In this document: positions 10,064-19,081 of the stretch, piece after piece
Layout of the letters: each line of letters begins with the position of its first letter
Numbering within the stretch: the first letter of the stretch is position 1
Assembly (NCBI GenBank): GCA_002335115.1
Contig: DDCR01000180.1
Span: 6,879 to 34,607 of the forward strand
Reading direction: 5' to 3'
Length of the DNA stretch: 27,729 nucleotides
DNA from: Oceanospirillaceae bacterium UBA2001
Lineage (GTDB): Bacteria > Pseudomonadota > Gammaproteobacteria > Pseudomonadales > Balneatricaceae
Notes under the pieces: generated by a model
What the model was told of the DNA's origin: nothing
What the model saw: only the letters and a program-made list of their open reading frames with translations
The model's database searches: none
Translations under genes and position numbers: made by a program

Positions 10064-11179
10064 TTGGCCATTGAGCCCATACAACCGCAGCAATACCAAG
10101 TCTTGCTAGATGCGAAAAGTTTACATATCCGGTCTCATTTTGACCAGTTGGGTGACTTTTCTGCAGCTGTTGCTTTGGAAGTATTTCCATCAAAGCCAGA
10201 CCATTATCGCATGCGTGCTGAATTTCGCATGTGGCATGAGGGAGATGATCTATTTTATGCCATGTTTCCACCCGGGAATAAGTATCAACCCATTCGGATT
10301 GACTCCTTTATTCAAGCTAGCGAGCGCATTAATGCGCTAATGCTGCCGTTATTAGAAGGTATCAAAGCATCATCTGTATTGAGCAAAAAGCTATTTCAGA
10401 TCGATTTTTTGAGCAGTCAGCGAGGCGAAATATTAGTCAGCCTGCTGTATCATAAGCAGTTAGGGGACGATTGGTTGTTGTTGGCTGATACCTTGCGTAT
10501 TGAGTTGGGTATCAATATTATTGGTCGTGCACGCAAACAAAAGCATGTGTTGGGCATGGGTCATATTATGGAGACCTTGCAGATCAGAGGTCGCGAGTAT
10601 CACTATCAGCAGGTCGAGAATGCATTTACCCAACCCAATGCTAGTGTTAATGAGCAAATGATCACTTGGGCCTGCGACAGCATCGAACGATTTGGTGTGG
10701 GAACTAAGCCTGACTTGTTAGAGTTGTATTGTGGTAATGGCAACTTCACACTGCCTTTAGCGGCTCAATTTGGTAAAGTAATGGCTACAGAGATTGCCAA
10801 ATCGTCGGTCAACTCGGCACACTTTAATTTGACTGAAAATGGCATTGATAATGTCACCATAGTGCGCTTGTCGAGTGAAGAAATGACTCAAGCATTGGCG
10901 GGTGCGCGCCCCTTTCGACGCTTGGCTCAAGTTGACTTATCAAGTTTTGATTTTGGAACCATCTTAGTCGATCCTCCAAGGTCAGGTTTAGATGCTGAAA
11001 CATTAGCTTTAGTGCAACAGTTTGATCAGGTGATTTATATTTCCTGCAATCCAGAAACTTTGCTGGATAACCTACAAGAACTCAAACAAACCCATGACTT
11101 AAAGCGCTTGGCTTTATTTGACCAATTTCCATACACTCACCACGCTGAATGTGGTGTGGTGTTGCATAAACGCAATTAA
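10064..11179 (+). CDS. trmA: tRNA (uracil-5-)-methyltransferase TrmA
   Basis: TrmA (371 aa) makes 5-methyluridine at position 54 of the tRNA T-loop using SAM. The SAM-binding motif is LELYCGNGNFTLPLA (about 219-233). The nucleotide-binding motif is VDPPRSGLD (302-310). The nucleophile Cys328 lies in YISCNPETL, and the likely general base Glu362 lies in HHAECGVVL. There is no N-terminal TRAM domain or Fe-S Cys cluster, which separates it from RlmC/RlmD. Length is close to E. coli TrmA (366 aa). The start is TTG, supported by AAGGAG seven bases upstream; the first in-frame ATG would delete about 50 conserved residues. It is the first gene of trmA-apbC-dcd and lies between metG and apbC. Confidence 0.95.
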   Translation: MAIEPIQPQQYQVLLDAKSLHIRSHFDQLGDFSAAVALEVFPSKPDHYRMRAEFRMWHEGDDLFYAMFPPGNKYQPIRIDSFIQASERINALMLPLLEGIKASSVLSKKLFQIDFLSSQRGEILVSLLYHKQLGDDWLLLADTLRIELGINIIGRARKQKHVLGMGHIMETLQIRGREYHYQQVENAFTQPNASVNEQMITWACDSIERFGVGTKPDLLELYCGNGNFTLPLAAQFGKVMATEIAKSSVNSAHFNLTENGIDNVTIVRLSSEEMTQALAGARPFRRLAQVDLSSFDFGTILVDPPRSGLDAETLALVQQFDQVIYISCNPETLLDNLQELKQTHDLKRLALFDQFPYTHHAECGVVLHKRN

Positions 11180-11190
11180 TAGGACATAAA

Positions 11191-12018
11191 ATGAGCGATA
11201 CAAGACCAGAAGGCTTACAAGATATTAAACACATCGTTGCCGTAGCCTCAGGTAAAGGTGGGGTAGGCAAATCTACTACCACAGTTAATCTGGCGCTAGC
11301 CATGGCGCAAGCAGGTTTTAAAGTTGGTGTGTTAGACGCGGATATTTATGGTCCAAGCCTAGGCCTGATGTTAGGCATTGCTGAAGGTAATCACCCAGAA
11401 ACGATGCAAGAAAAATGGTTCCTTCCTATCCAAGCCCATGGTGTGAGCGTCATGTCCATGGCCTTCTTAGTGGATGCCAACTCGCCCATGGTGTGGCGTG
11501 GTCCAATGGCGGCTGGGGCATTACAGCAAATGCTGCTGCAGACTAGCTGGGGAGAATTGGATTACCTGTTTGTTGATATGCCACCAGGTACAGGTGACAT
11601 TCAGTTAACCTTGTGCCAGAAGGCCCAAGTGTCGGGTGCAGTGATCGTCACTACACCTCAAGACTTAGCCTTGCTTGATGCCCGTAAGGGTATTGAAATG
11701 TTTAAAAAGGTGAATGTACCTGTGCTTGGTGTGGTGGAAAACATGAGCACTCACGTGTGTAGCCAATGTAGTCACGAAGAAGCTATTTTTGGTGCTGGTG
11801 GTGGCGTTGCATTAGCCCAAGAGTATGGCACTGAGCTTTTGGCTAGCCTACCATTGAGTATGGAAATTCGCATCCTGGTGGATGGCGGTACACCATCAGT
11901 AGTGGCTGAACCCACTTCTGCCGCTGCACAAACCTATGTGCAGCTTGCCCATGCCCTCGTAGCCAAGCTTGATGGGGCTCACCAAGCCATGCCTAGCATC
12001 AGTGTAGATGAAGACTAA
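11191..12018 (+). CDS. apbC: Fe-S cluster carrier ATPase ApbC/Mrp, short form
   Basis: This cytosolic P-loop ATPase (275 aa) binds and transfers Fe-S clusters. The deviant Walker A motif GKGGVGKST is at residues 21-29. [11 protein letters not shown] and VDMPPGTGD (from 128) follow the Mrp/NBP35 pattern. The cluster-binding CxxC is Cys190-Cys193 in [10 protein letters not shown]. The N-terminal DUF59/MIP18 domain of the long E. coli Mrp (about 369 aa) is absent, and the protein starts just before the P-loop domain. AGGA lies six bases before the ATG. It starts 11 bp after trmA and is followed by dcd after 5 bp, so the three probably share a transcript. Both mrp near metG and apbC-dcd are recurrent neighbourhoods in gammaproteobacteria. 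Confidence 0.95.
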   Translation: MSDTRPEGLQDIKHIVAVASGKGGVGKSTTTVNLALAMAQAGFKVGVLDADIYGPSLGLMLGIAEGNHPETMQEKWFLPIQAHGVSVMSMAFLVDANSPMVWRGPMAAGALQQMLLQTSWGELDYLFVDMPPGTGDIQLTLCQKAQVSGAVIVTTPQDLALLDARKGIEMFKKVNVPVLGVVENMSTHVCSQCSHEEAIFGAGGGVALAQEYGTELLASLPLSMEIRILVDGGTPSVVAEPTSAAAQTYVQLAHALVAKLDGAHQAMPSISVDED

Positions 12019-12023
12019 ATAAG

Positions 12024-12608
12024 ATGCGATTAAGTGATAAAGACATTATAACAGCCCTCAACGCTGGAAAAATTGGCATTGAGCCACGGCCAGACGATAG
12101 CGTAATTACGGGAGTCAGTGTCGACCTACGCTTAGGTAATAGTTTTCGTGTGTTTAAGGATCACGCCCGTCCATTTGTTGACGTGAGTGCCAGTCGGGAA
12201 GAAATTAATAGTACCCTTGAAGCTATCATGAGCGAAGAAATTGTGATTGCAGAGGGAGAAAGTTTTTTTCTTCATCCTGGTGAACTTGCACTGGCTGTAA
12301 CCTTAGAGTCGATTACTATTCCTGATGATCACGTGGGATGGCTCGATGGCCGCTCTTCTTTGGCACGTTTAGGGTTGATGGTCCACGTTACCGCGCATCG
12401 CATTGATCCAGGTTGGAGTGGGGCGATTGTGTTAGAGTGTTTTAACAGTGGTAAGTTACCCTTAGCATTAAAACCCAACATGACTATTGGGGCTATAAAT
12501 TTTGAAACCCTCTCCAGTCCAGCGCTTAGGCCTTATAACAAGCGAGTAGATGCTAAATATAAGCATCAACAAAGTGCTGTAGCCAGTCGCATAGACCAAG
12601 ACGGTTGA
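12024..12608 (+). CDS. dcd: dCTP deaminase
   Basis: Dcd (194 aa) deaminates dCTP to dUTP, the main source of dUMP for thymidylate synthesis in many gammaproteobacteria. The N-terminus [12 protein letters not shown] and the nucleotide-binding block [16 protein letters not shown] are typical. Catalytic Glu138 lies in [20 protein letters not shown] (125-144). Length matches E. coli Dcd (193 aa). The second domain of bifunctional DCD-DUT enzymes is not apparent. It starts 5 bp after apbC. The BrxC/BrxD-type ATPase gene follows 15 bp after its stop, so the two may be co-transcribed. Confidence 0.97.
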   Translation: MRLSDKDIITALNAGKIGIEPRPDDSVITGVSVDLRLGNSFRVFKDHARPFVDVSASREEINSTLEAIMSEEIVIAEGESFFLHPGELALAVTLESITIPDDHVGWLDGRSSLARLGLMVHVTAHRIDPGWSGAIVLECFNSGKLPLALKPNMTIGAINFETLSSPALRPYNKRVDAKYKHQQSAVASRIDQDG

Positions 12609-12623
12609 ATGGAACGTTAAATC

Positions 12624-13847
12624 ATGAGCCAACTTTCTGCCATGCAATGTGACCAAGTTTTAAAGTCTTTGCGAGCAGGTGTGGTGCCTGCAGATCGTTT
12701 AGACTTAATTAAGGTTGGCAGGGAAGGTGAGCTAGAAACCTTGGACAAAGACATACTGCACATTGCCAAAGGGGGCTCTTGTGTGCGCTTTGTGACAGGC
12801 AATTATGGCAGTGGTAAAACCTTTATTGGTGAACTCACTAGGCAACACGGGATTAAACAGGGTTTAGTCGTAGCGACGGCTACGCTTTCTCCAGATAAAA
12901 GGCTGCAGGCAAAATCGGGAGAGACGCGCAATCTCTACTCAGCATTAGTGCGCTCCTTTAGCACCAAGGCAAGGCCTAACGGTAGCGCTTTAATTAACAT
13001 TGTAGAGCGTTTTATCTTAACTAACTTGCGTGACGCCCATGTCAATAATGTGCCCCCAGAAACGCATATAGCCCAGCGCTTAAGAGATTTTGAAGAACTA
13101 GCTGGAGGCTTTGACTTTATCACAGTTATTCAGCGTTACTGCCATGCTTTGGAACAGCAAGACGATGTATTAAAAAGCACAGCACTGCGGTGGCTAAGAG
13201 GTGAGTTCACTAATTTGACTGACGCTAAAGCTGCTTTGGGCGTGCGCAGTATTATAGATTATCGTAATTTTTTCAGTGGTTTAAAAATGCTTTGCCAATT
13301 CGTGCGTATGGCAGGTTATCCTGGCTTACTCATCTGTTTAGACGAGATGGTGGCATTGCATGAATTAAGCCACAAGCAGACTCGTATCAATAACTTTAAT
13401 GAAATTCTTAATATTGTTAATGACTGCTTGCAAGGTCAAGTCCATGGCATGGGCTTCGTGTTTTTAGGTACCCCTGAATTTGTTTATGATCAGAAGAAAG
13501 GCCTTTATAGCATGCCAGCCCTTAAGAGTAGGCTTGCATTTAATCGTCTGGCGCAAGCAGGTTTGATCGATGTATCTGGACCTGTGATAGAGTTACAACC
13601 GCTGCAAGAAACAGAAATGGATGAGCTGTTGCACAAGTTACGCCATGTGCAGGCTTACGGTGAAGCTAAAAACTATTTGATTGACGATATGGGCTTATGG
13701 CAATTTATGCTTCAGTGTCGCAAGATCTATGGCGCGCAATATTGCCTCAATCCACGCTTAGCTATTAAAACCCTGTTAGATCTACTGGCGATTTTACAAC
13801 AAAATCCCAACGCTAAAGTGGCTGAACTGGTCTCCGAAATTAATTAA
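12624..13847 (+). CDS. BrxC/BrxD-type (DUF2791) P-loop ATPase, orphan
   Basis: This 407-aa protein is an ATP-binding protein of the BREX BrxC/BrxD type (Pfam BREX ATP-binding domain, formerly DUF2791). The Walker A loop is GNYGSGKTF (59-67, Lys65). The Walker B strand is GLLICLDEMVAL, with Asp240-Glu241. Between them lies the family-typical WLRGEFTNLTDAKAALGV. After Walker B comes FLGTPEFVYD, followed by LYSMPALKSRL, matching the family's GTPEF and AL.SRL blocks. In phage-defence loci such ATPases accompany PglX/PglZ, helicase or Lon-like genes, none of which is here. It follows dcd by 15 bp in the same direction; GGAA lies ten bases before the ATG. Its last eight bases overlap the 3' end of the convergent tolC-like gene. 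Base composition looks like its neighbours. Its function is unknown; the family match is from motif recognition only. Confidence 0.8.
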   Translation: MSQLSAMQCDQVLKSLRAGVVPADRLDLIKVGREGELETLDKDILHIAKGGSCVRFVTGNYGSGKTFIGELTRQHGIKQGLVVATATLSPDKRLQAKSGETRNLYSALVRSFSTKARPNGSALINIVERFILTNLRDAHVNNVPPETHIAQRLRDFEELAGGFDFITVIQRYCHALEQQDDVLKSTALRWLRGEFTNLTDAKAALGVRSIIDYRNFFSGLKMLCQFVRMAGYPGLLICLDEMVALHELSHKQTRINNFNEILNIVNDCLQGQVHGMGFVFLGTPEFVYDQKKGLYSMPALKSRLAFNRLAQAGLIDVSGPVIELQPLQETEMDELLHKLRHVQAYGEAKNYLIDDMGLWQFMLQCRKIYGAQYCLNPRLAIKTLLDLLAILQQNPNAKVAELVSEIN

Positions 13848-15102
13848 ACCACTGGTCCAGTTGCATTAAGTCGCTATCATTTAACAAACCACTGGCTCGT
13901 TTTAAGCGTAATTGATTTAACACTAAGTCAAGTCTTGCATTATCCCAATTGCGTTGAGCCGAAAAAACTAATTTTTCTGCGTCCAAAATATCGCTAATGT
14001 CTCTCAAACCTAGGGTATATTCTGTATTTTTTCCGTCTAATGAGGCCTGCACAGCCTTATTCAATTGCGCTAGGGCTTGAATCTGTTGACGACTTGTATC
14101 TAAAGCTTGGTGCCAACGCCTAATTTCTTGTTGCGTCGTTTTGAGCAGAGCTTGGCCTTGTTGTTGACTGGCATACCAAGCTTCTTTAGCTTCGTTAGTC
14201 TGAGATTGATTCAAGCCACCGTCAAAAAAAGTGCCCGTGACACCCACCGCAAGGTACTGGGTAGTGCCAGTACTGCTGCTGTAGTTTTGTGACATGCTGA
14301 TGCTGGCTTTTGGGTATAAACCCACATCCTTAACTTGGTAGTTATGGTAGGCCTGTTGGACGGCCAACTTGTTGTGGGCAATGTCTAGGTTATTATTTAG
14401 TGCTAGCTCAAACCAGTTTTCCAAAGAGTCAATAGCGACTAAACTAGCAGCATTAAAGCTGCTAGCTAGAGCAGGAAGCTTTGGGGGTAGTGTCTGATTA
14501 GTTAGATTCTCAAGGTTAGCACGGGCTAGACTTAAGTCTTGTTGAACCTGCAATAAGTTCACCTGCAATTGTTGAAAGTTAGCTTTCACATCCTGCAGTT
14601 CTATAATGCTACTGATACCCAGATCAACCTGCTGTTGTGTTTGTTTTAAACGCTGTTCCACAGCGGTGACTTCCGCCAAACTTGAAGACATTTGGTGCTG
14701 CTGTTTGATCACAGCAACATAACGATCAATCACAGAGAAAATAAGGTTTTGATGTGTTTTTTCAAAGTTAATGCGCGACCCAGCAGCCATTTTTTCTGCT
14801 ACTTTGAGGCTATAAAACGCATCTAACCTCAGAGGCAGCGCTATTTTAACCCCATAGGTATGGACATTAGCTCCAGCATTTAAGGATTGGTTTTCGTTCA
14901 CGCTGCCACTAATCTCTGGCATGAATGCACTGTTCGCTTGGGGGATGATTTCTAATTTAGAATTAAGCGTATGTTGGGCAGCGATATAACTGGGATCATT
15001 GGCCTGTGCCAATTGGAAGAGCTCTTGGAATTGACTGGCATGACCGCCTAAAGAGACAGCCGCAGCTATAATAAAGACCGCAAAACGATTTGAAAAGGTC
15101 AA
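13840..15102 (-). CDS. TolC-family outer membrane protein
   Basis: This is a 420-aa outer-membrane efflux protein of the TolC family, which forms trimeric barrel/alpha-tunnel exit ducts for tripartite pumps or type I secretion. An N-terminal signal peptide (hydrophobic FAVFIIAAAVSLGG, probable cleavage near HAS) is followed by FQELFQLAQANDPSYIAAQ, the usual first repeat. Long Gln/Leu-rich coiled-coil helices (about 120-200 and 310-400) alternate with barrel-forming segments such as TQYLAVGVTGTFFDGG. The two-fold repeat pattern is visible. The start is TTG with AAGGA six bases upstream. No inner-membrane pump or adaptor gene is adjacent, so the partner is unknown. It lies downstream of the DUF3108 gene on the same strand. 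Its 3' end overlaps the BREX-type ATPase gene by 8 bp. Confidence 0.88.
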   Translation of the reverse strand: MTFSNRFAVFIIAAAVSLGGHASQFQELFQLAQANDPSYIAAQHTLNSKLEIIPQANSAFMPEISGSVNENQSLNAGANVHTYGVKIALPLRLDAFYSLKVAEKMAAGSRINFEKTHQNLIFSVIDRYVAVIKQQHQMSSSLAEVTAVEQRLKQTQQQVDLGISSIIELQDVKANFQQLQVNLLQVQQDLSLARANLENLTNQTLPPKLPALASSFNAASLVAIDSLENWFELALNNNLDIAHNKLAVQQAYHNYQVKDVGLYPKASISMSQNYSSSTGTTQYLAVGVTGTFFDGGLNQSQTNEAKEAWYASQQQGQALLKTTQQEIRRWHQALDTSRQQIQALAQLNKAVQASLDGKNTEYTLGLRDISDILDAEKLVFSAQRNWDNARLDLVLNQLRLKRASGLLNDSDLMQLDQWFN

Positions 15103-15212
15103 GATATATCCTTATGTAACAGCTATAATTGGCTTGTAGTTTAACTAAATTTGGGCTTCGGTGCGAACTGCTTTACCAAGTTTTGCGCAAGCGGTTCACG
15201 CCTGACTTGACG

Positions 15213-15950
15213 CTAGCCATCAAGCCAAGTTAGCTGCTGCAAATCGATTTGGTAGCTTTTCCCGTCCGCTTCTTTTTGGATAATACGCACGATACTGTAA
15301 TCTAGATCGGGTGCAAACCAGATCCATGTTTCTCGATCTGAACCCTCGCCTCGATCCCGTTTAATGCGCAAAGACTTATAATTGCCAAGGGGAGTTTCAA
15401 TCAGGTCTTCGCCAGCAGCAATAAACTGATAGATTTTAAGCTCGCCACCATCAGCTACCTGATATGCATACGTTTTACCATCAATGATGGGAGTGGCTGC
15501 TAAATCGAGCTGCAGGAGCAGTTGCACACTTTGTTTATCGAGTGTGCCAGGTACAATATCCATCAACCAAGCGGAACCCCCAGCAGTGTTCTTAACTTTA
15601 TTATTAGGCCAGTCAAATTTAACCTCTACATCTCGTGTTTTGTTTAAAACTTTGCGTTGGTAGGTATAGTGATCAGGCTCAATTTGATCATCAATAAAGT
15701 GAAACAGGCTGGACTCGGTCAAAGAGGCTACCATCGCACTTGCGGCAGTCGTAAGTCGGTAGCTACCATCATCATTCTTAATTAGACTGCGTTCGGCTTG
15801 ACCAGATAGGCTAATACCTAAATCCCACTGGCTGGTATAAATCGCTTGAAAAGGTCTTAACTGAGCTAGGCTGCTGTGACTCCATAACAAGATAAGCATC
15901 AGGCTAAAGACACTTGGGAGCTTACACCATTTGTTGGTAATATTTAGCAT
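15213..15950 (-). CDS. DUF3108 domain protein, probably periplasmic
   Basis: This 245-aa protein begins with a signal sequence (LPSVFSLMLILLWSHSSLAQ, probable cleavage after SLA). The mature part matches the DUF3108 pattern: FQAIYTSQWDLGISLSGQAE at its start, then repeated beta-strand segments, and ETWIWFAPDLDYSIVRI near the C-terminus. The biochemical role of DUF3108 is not established to my knowledge. The ATG at 15950 is chosen because AAGGA sits 5-6 bases upstream; an in-frame ATG 15 bases earlier has no ribosome-binding site. It follows purN by about 36 bp on the same strand. purM-purN-DUF3108 is a recurrent order in Pseudomonas-like genomes, so it is likely co-transcribed with purine genes without an obvious functional link. 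Confidence 0.85.
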   Translation of the reverse strand: MLNITNKWCKLPSVFSLMLILLWSHSSLAQLRPFQAIYTSQWDLGISLSGQAERSLIKNDDGSYRLTTAASAMVASLTESSLFHFIDDQIEPDHYTYQRKVLNKTRDVEVKFDWPNNKVKNTAGGSAWLMDIVPGTLDKQSVQLLLQLDLAATPIIDGKTYAYQVADGGELKIYQFIAAGEDLIETPLGNYKSLRIKRDRGEGSDRETWIWFAPDLDYSIVRIIQKEADGKSYQIDLQQLTWLDG

Positions 15951-15986
15951 TGCATTTCCTTGCATTATTAATTAAGCACATTCAAG

Positions 15987-16652
15987 TCAGGACTGAAATT
16001 GTATACCTTGTTCTGGCAATAGCTGACCATCCATTAACACAGCGTTATTTTGCAGTTTTAACCGGCCCTCACAGAACCATTTAATAGCAATGGGGTAAAT
16101 TAAGTGTTCTTGCACTAAGACCCGAGCCGCTAAAACTTTAGGTGAATCCAGACTTAGTACGCTCACTGATGCTTGTAAGACCATAGGACCTCCATCAAGT
16201 TCACTAGAAACAAAATGCACACTGGCGCCATGCTCAGCAACCTCTGCTTCTATGGCCCGCTCGTGAGTATTAATGCCTTTAAATTGTGGCAGCAACGAAG
16301 GGTGGATGTTAAGCATGCGGCCATGGTAATGATGGGTGAATTGAGGCGTAAAAATCCGCATAAAACCCGCGAGGACGACTAAATCGGGTTGCTTGTCATC
16401 AATGGCGTGTATGAGTTCCTTGTCAAAGGCCTCGCGGCTGCCAAACTCTAGGTGATTAATGACTCGAGTTTCTATGCCGGCTTTATTTGCTCTAGCTAAA
16501 CCCAACGCATCAACTTTGTTGCTGATGACTAATTCAATGGTCGCTTCAATTGAACCCACAGAAATAGCATCAATGAGCGCTTGTAAGTTGCTACCGCCAC
16601 CTGAAATAAGGACCACCAGCCGCGGTACTTGTTGTAAAGATTGTTCATGCAT
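15987..16652 (-). CDS. purN: Phosphoribosylglycinamide formyltransferase
   Basis: PurN (221 aa with this start) transfers a formyl group from 10-formyl-THF to GAR, the third step of de novo IMP synthesis. The N-terminal Rossmann-like strand is LVVLISGGGSNLQALI. The catalytic triad Asn115, His117 and Asp153 is visible in MLNIHPSLLPQFKG and SSELDGGPMVLQ. LAGFMRIFTPQF, a conserved PurN block, precedes it. An in-frame TTG at 16664 would add four residues (MDTL), but neither start has a clear Shine-Dalgarno. The ATG at 16652 is preferred and lies 20 bp after the purM stop. It has a few extra residues before the core compared with E. coli PurN (212 aa). Confidence 0.96.
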   Translation of the reverse strand: MHEQSLQQVPRLVVLISGGGSNLQALIDAISVGSIEATIELVISNKVDALGLARANKAGIETRVINHLEFGSREAFDKELIHAIDDKQPDLVVLAGFMRIFTPQFTHHYHGRMLNIHPSLLPQFKGINTHERAIEAEVAEHGASVHFVSSELDGGPMVLQASVSVLSLDSPKVLAARVLVQEHLIYPIAIKWFCEGRLKLQNNAVLMDGQLLPEQGIQFQS

Positions 16653-16672
16653 GAGCGTGTCCAAAGACGGGT

Positions 16673-17719
16673 TTAGCGCATTACAACAGCATCTTGGGAG
16701 CCGTTATTTTGTTGAATATGACCTATTACCCAAGGACTTTCGCCTACCTCGGTCAAGGTGGATAGTGTTTTGGCTTGGTCTTCTTTGGCCACCACAATGA
16801 CCATGCCCACACCACAGTTAAAGGTGCGGTACATTTCAGTGTCGGTCACATTACCTTGGCTTTTTAGCCACTTAAATACGGCGGGCTGTTGCCAAGACTG
16901 AGTCTCAATTACAGCAACACTATCTGCAGGTAAAACCCGTGGAATATTCTCAAGTAAACCACCACCTGTGATATGAGATAAGGCTTTTACATCCACTTGC
17001 TTAAATAGTGTTAATAAGGCTTTAACATAAATTCGGGTTGGCTCCATCAGGGCCTCACCTAGGCTGACACCACCAATGTCCTGTTGTAAATCAGCCTGGC
17101 TGACTTCAATGATTTTGCGAATAAGGGAGTATCCGTTGGAATGAGGGCCAGAAGCTGGGAGACCAATCAACACGTCACCGGGGGCCACTTTGGTACCGTC
17201 TATAATTTTGCTCTTTTCTACAATTCCTACACAGAAGCCAGCAAGATCATAATCTTCTCCTTCGTACATCCCAGGCATTTCTGCTGTTTCACCACCTACT
17301 AAGGAAGCTCCAGCAAGGGCACAGCCTTCGCCAATGCCTGTGACCACTCGAGTTGCAATTTCAACATCGAGTTTACCGGTGGCATAATAGTCGAGAAAAA
17401 ATAAAGGTTCTGCACCAGCAACAATTAAATCGTTGGCACACATGGCGACTAAGTCAATACCGATGTGGTCGTGACGGTTCAATTCTAAGGCCAGTTTTAG
17501 TTTGGTACCAACGCCATCAGTGCCAGACACAAGCACTGGCTCGTCATAGCCTTTTGGAAGTTCAAATAATGCCCCAAATCCACCAAGTCCAGCCATGACT
17601 TCAGGCCGGCGGGTACGCTTGGCAACGCCTTTGATACGCTCAATTAGGGCATTACCTGCATCGATATCGACGCCAGCGTCTTTGTAGCTTAGAGAATTAG
17701 TAGGGGCTTCAGTGCTCAT
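16673..17719 (-). CDS. purM: Phosphoribosylformylglycinamidine cyclo-ligase (AIR synthetase)
   Basis: PurM (348 aa) closes FGAM to AIR with ATP, the fifth step of purine synthesis. Family blocks are [16 protein letters not shown] at the N-terminus, GGFGALFEL, the substrate-binding [14 protein letters not shown], and [59 protein letters not shown] and FNCGVGMV follow. Length matches E. coli PurM (345 aa). It is the promoter-proximal gene of purM-purN-DUF3108 and is divergent from the DUF2066 gene across 203 bp. I could not identify a convincing PurR operator in that gap. Confidence 0.98.
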   Translation of the reverse strand: MSTEAPTNSLSYKDAGVDIDAGNALIERIKGVAKRTRRPEVMAGLGGFGALFELPKGYDEPVLVSGTDGVGTKLKLALELNRHDHIGIDLVAMCANDLIVAGAEPLFFLDYYATGKLDVEIATRVVTGIGEGCALAGASLVGGETAEMPGMYEGEDYDLAGFCVGIVEKSKIIDGTKVAPGDVLIGLPASGPHSNGYSLIRKIIEVSQADLQQDIGGVSLGEALMEPTRIYVKALLTLFKQVDVKALSHITGGGLLENIPRVLPADSVAVIETQSWQQPAVFKWLKSQGNVTDTEMYRTFNCGVGMVIVVAKEDQAKTLSTLTEVGESPWVIGHIQQNNGSQDAVVMR

Positions 17720-17922
17720 GGCAGGGGGGTGACCTTAAGGAGTTAATGTAAACTAGGGCTATTTTATCACTCTACTGGCGTTTCATCACCCGCTTAGAGG
17801 TTAAGTTTCGAGGTTTTTTGCACTTTTCTTGCTAGCGACAGTGGGCCATATTGACTATAGTTAGGTCTGAGTCACTTCAAACATTAAAAGCAACATAACT
17901 TAATGGTTAACAAAGATTTTAT
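17720..17922. other. Divergent intergenic region purM / DUF2066 gene
   Basis: This 203-bp gap must contain start signals for both flanking transcripts. Weak elements only are seen: TTGACT at 17851-17856, and TATAGT at 17856-17861 without a good -35. No strong inverted repeat, PurR-like box or RNA gene was recognised. Confidence 0.4.
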
Positions 17923-19041
17923 ATGACGCGAACATTACTTAGTTTAGTGCTAAAGGCACTGCAAAAAATAACCTGTCTAGGTCTACTGCTATGGCCTTTA
18001 CCCGCCTTCAGCTTGGTCGTTGATGGCCTTTATAACGCTGCCATTCAGGTGGAAGACCAATCCCCTGAGCAAATGCTAAGGGCGAAAAAAATGGGCTTAG
18101 CCCAAGTTTTGGTTAAAGTCACTGGGCAAACTCAGAACTTAACTCACCCCAAAGTGCGCGCTGCTCTGCGCAACCCAGATGCTTATTTACAGCGTTTTTC
18201 CTTTGGTACTGAGCTTCTGACAAATGGTCAGCCACAAGCCGTCATTGAATTGTCATTTGATAGCCTGCAGGTGAATCAATTGATTCGCGAGTCTGGTCAC
18301 TCCATTTGGGGCAAAGACCGTGCTGCAGTATTGGTGTGGTTGGTAGAAGATACCCAAGGTATCAGACAGATTGTTAACGATAACCGCCACCCCATGGTCG
18401 CTCAAATTATGTCACAAGCAAATTTGCGGGGTATGCCACTATTATGGCCCTTACTCGACCTAGAGGATCAATTGTCCATTAATGCAGGTGACTTATGGGG
18501 TGTGTTTAGAGACACCATCACTCGGGCTTCTAATCGATATCAAGCTGATGCAGTGCTGGTTGGACTCATGTTCCAGGACAGTCAAAAATTATGGCGTGTA
18601 GACTGGAATTTTTGGTTAGATGATGCAGAACAAAAATGGTCTTCTCAAGGCGCTGATATTGCCGTGCTGGTGGAGCCTTTACAGGATCGCTTAGCAGCGA
18701 GTTTAGTTGAAAAGTTTGCCCTAGACACGGGTGCTGAAAGCTTAAATAAAGAGGCTAGGAAAAGTGCTATATTACGCATTGATCAAGTCACGCAGGTTGG
18801 AGACTATGTTGAAATCCAAACCATGTTACAAACCATTGCAGGTATTCAGAAGGTGCAGCTACACAGTGCCAGGGGTACAACACTTGAATTTCGACTATTT
18901 GCTCAATCTAATCTTGCTCAAGTCAAATCTGTGATTGATTTGAAAAGGCGCTTACAAGCGGTGGAAAGTACTGATATCGTTGTTTTGGATCAATCTCTTG
19001 ACTCTAAGAGTAACCTCGTATGGCACTATCAATGGAATTAA
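17923..19041 (+). CDS. DUF2066 domain protein, exported
   Basis: This 372-aa protein has an N-terminal hydrophobic segment (ITCLGLLLWPLPAFS, about 16-30) consistent with a signal peptide. The DUF2066 signature then begins at once: LVVDGLYNAAIQVEDQS, then RAKKMGLAQVLVKVTGQ. The rest is mixed alpha/beta with no catalytic motif I can name. The role of DUF2066 proteins is not established. In Pseudomonas-like genomes this gene regularly lies between purM (divergent) and a PerM-family permease plus hda, exactly the arrangement here. The start ATG has no strong Shine-Dalgarno; alternatives nearby would cut into the signal peptide. Confidence 0.85.
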   Translation: MTRTLLSLVLKALQKITCLGLLLWPLPAFSLVVDGLYNAAIQVEDQSPEQMLRAKKMGLAQVLVKVTGQTQNLTHPKVRAALRNPDAYLQRFSFGTELLTNGQPQAVIELSFDSLQVNQLIRESGHSIWGKDRAAVLVWLVEDTQGIRQIVNDNRHPMVAQIMSQANLRGMPLLWPLLDLEDQLSINAGDLWGVFRDTITRASNRYQADAVLVGLMFQDSQKLWRVDWNFWLDDAEQKWSSQGADIAVLVEPLQDRLAASLVEKFALDTGAESLNKEARKSAILRIDQVTQVGDYVEIQTMLQTIAGIQKVQLHSARGTTLEFRLFAQSNLAQVKSVIDLKRRLQAVESTDIVVLDQSLDSKSNLVWHYQWN

Positions 19042-19081
19042 CTTTGGAGCTGCACCGGCACTCACATAAGGAAAATTGGCA

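Noticed and set aside
11191..12018. apbC as a truncated pseudogene because it lacks DUF59
   Set aside because: Short ApbC/Mrp forms are common; the start has its own AGGA, and Walker A and the CxxC are intact.
12024..15102. A complete BREX or other multi-gene defence island
   Set aside because: Only the single BrxC/BrxD-type ATPase is present; its neighbours are dcd and a TolC-family gene, with no methylase, PglZ-type phosphatase, helicase or protease.
15163..15199. A hairpin (GAACTGCTT / AAGCGGTTC) as a terminator before the tolC-like gene
   Set aside because: The stem has one mismatch, a long loop and no T-run on either strand, so it does not support a terminator call.
16459..16800. A plus-strand open frame over the purM-purN junction
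   Set aside because: It is antisense to the conserved ends of two purine genes and shows no motif.
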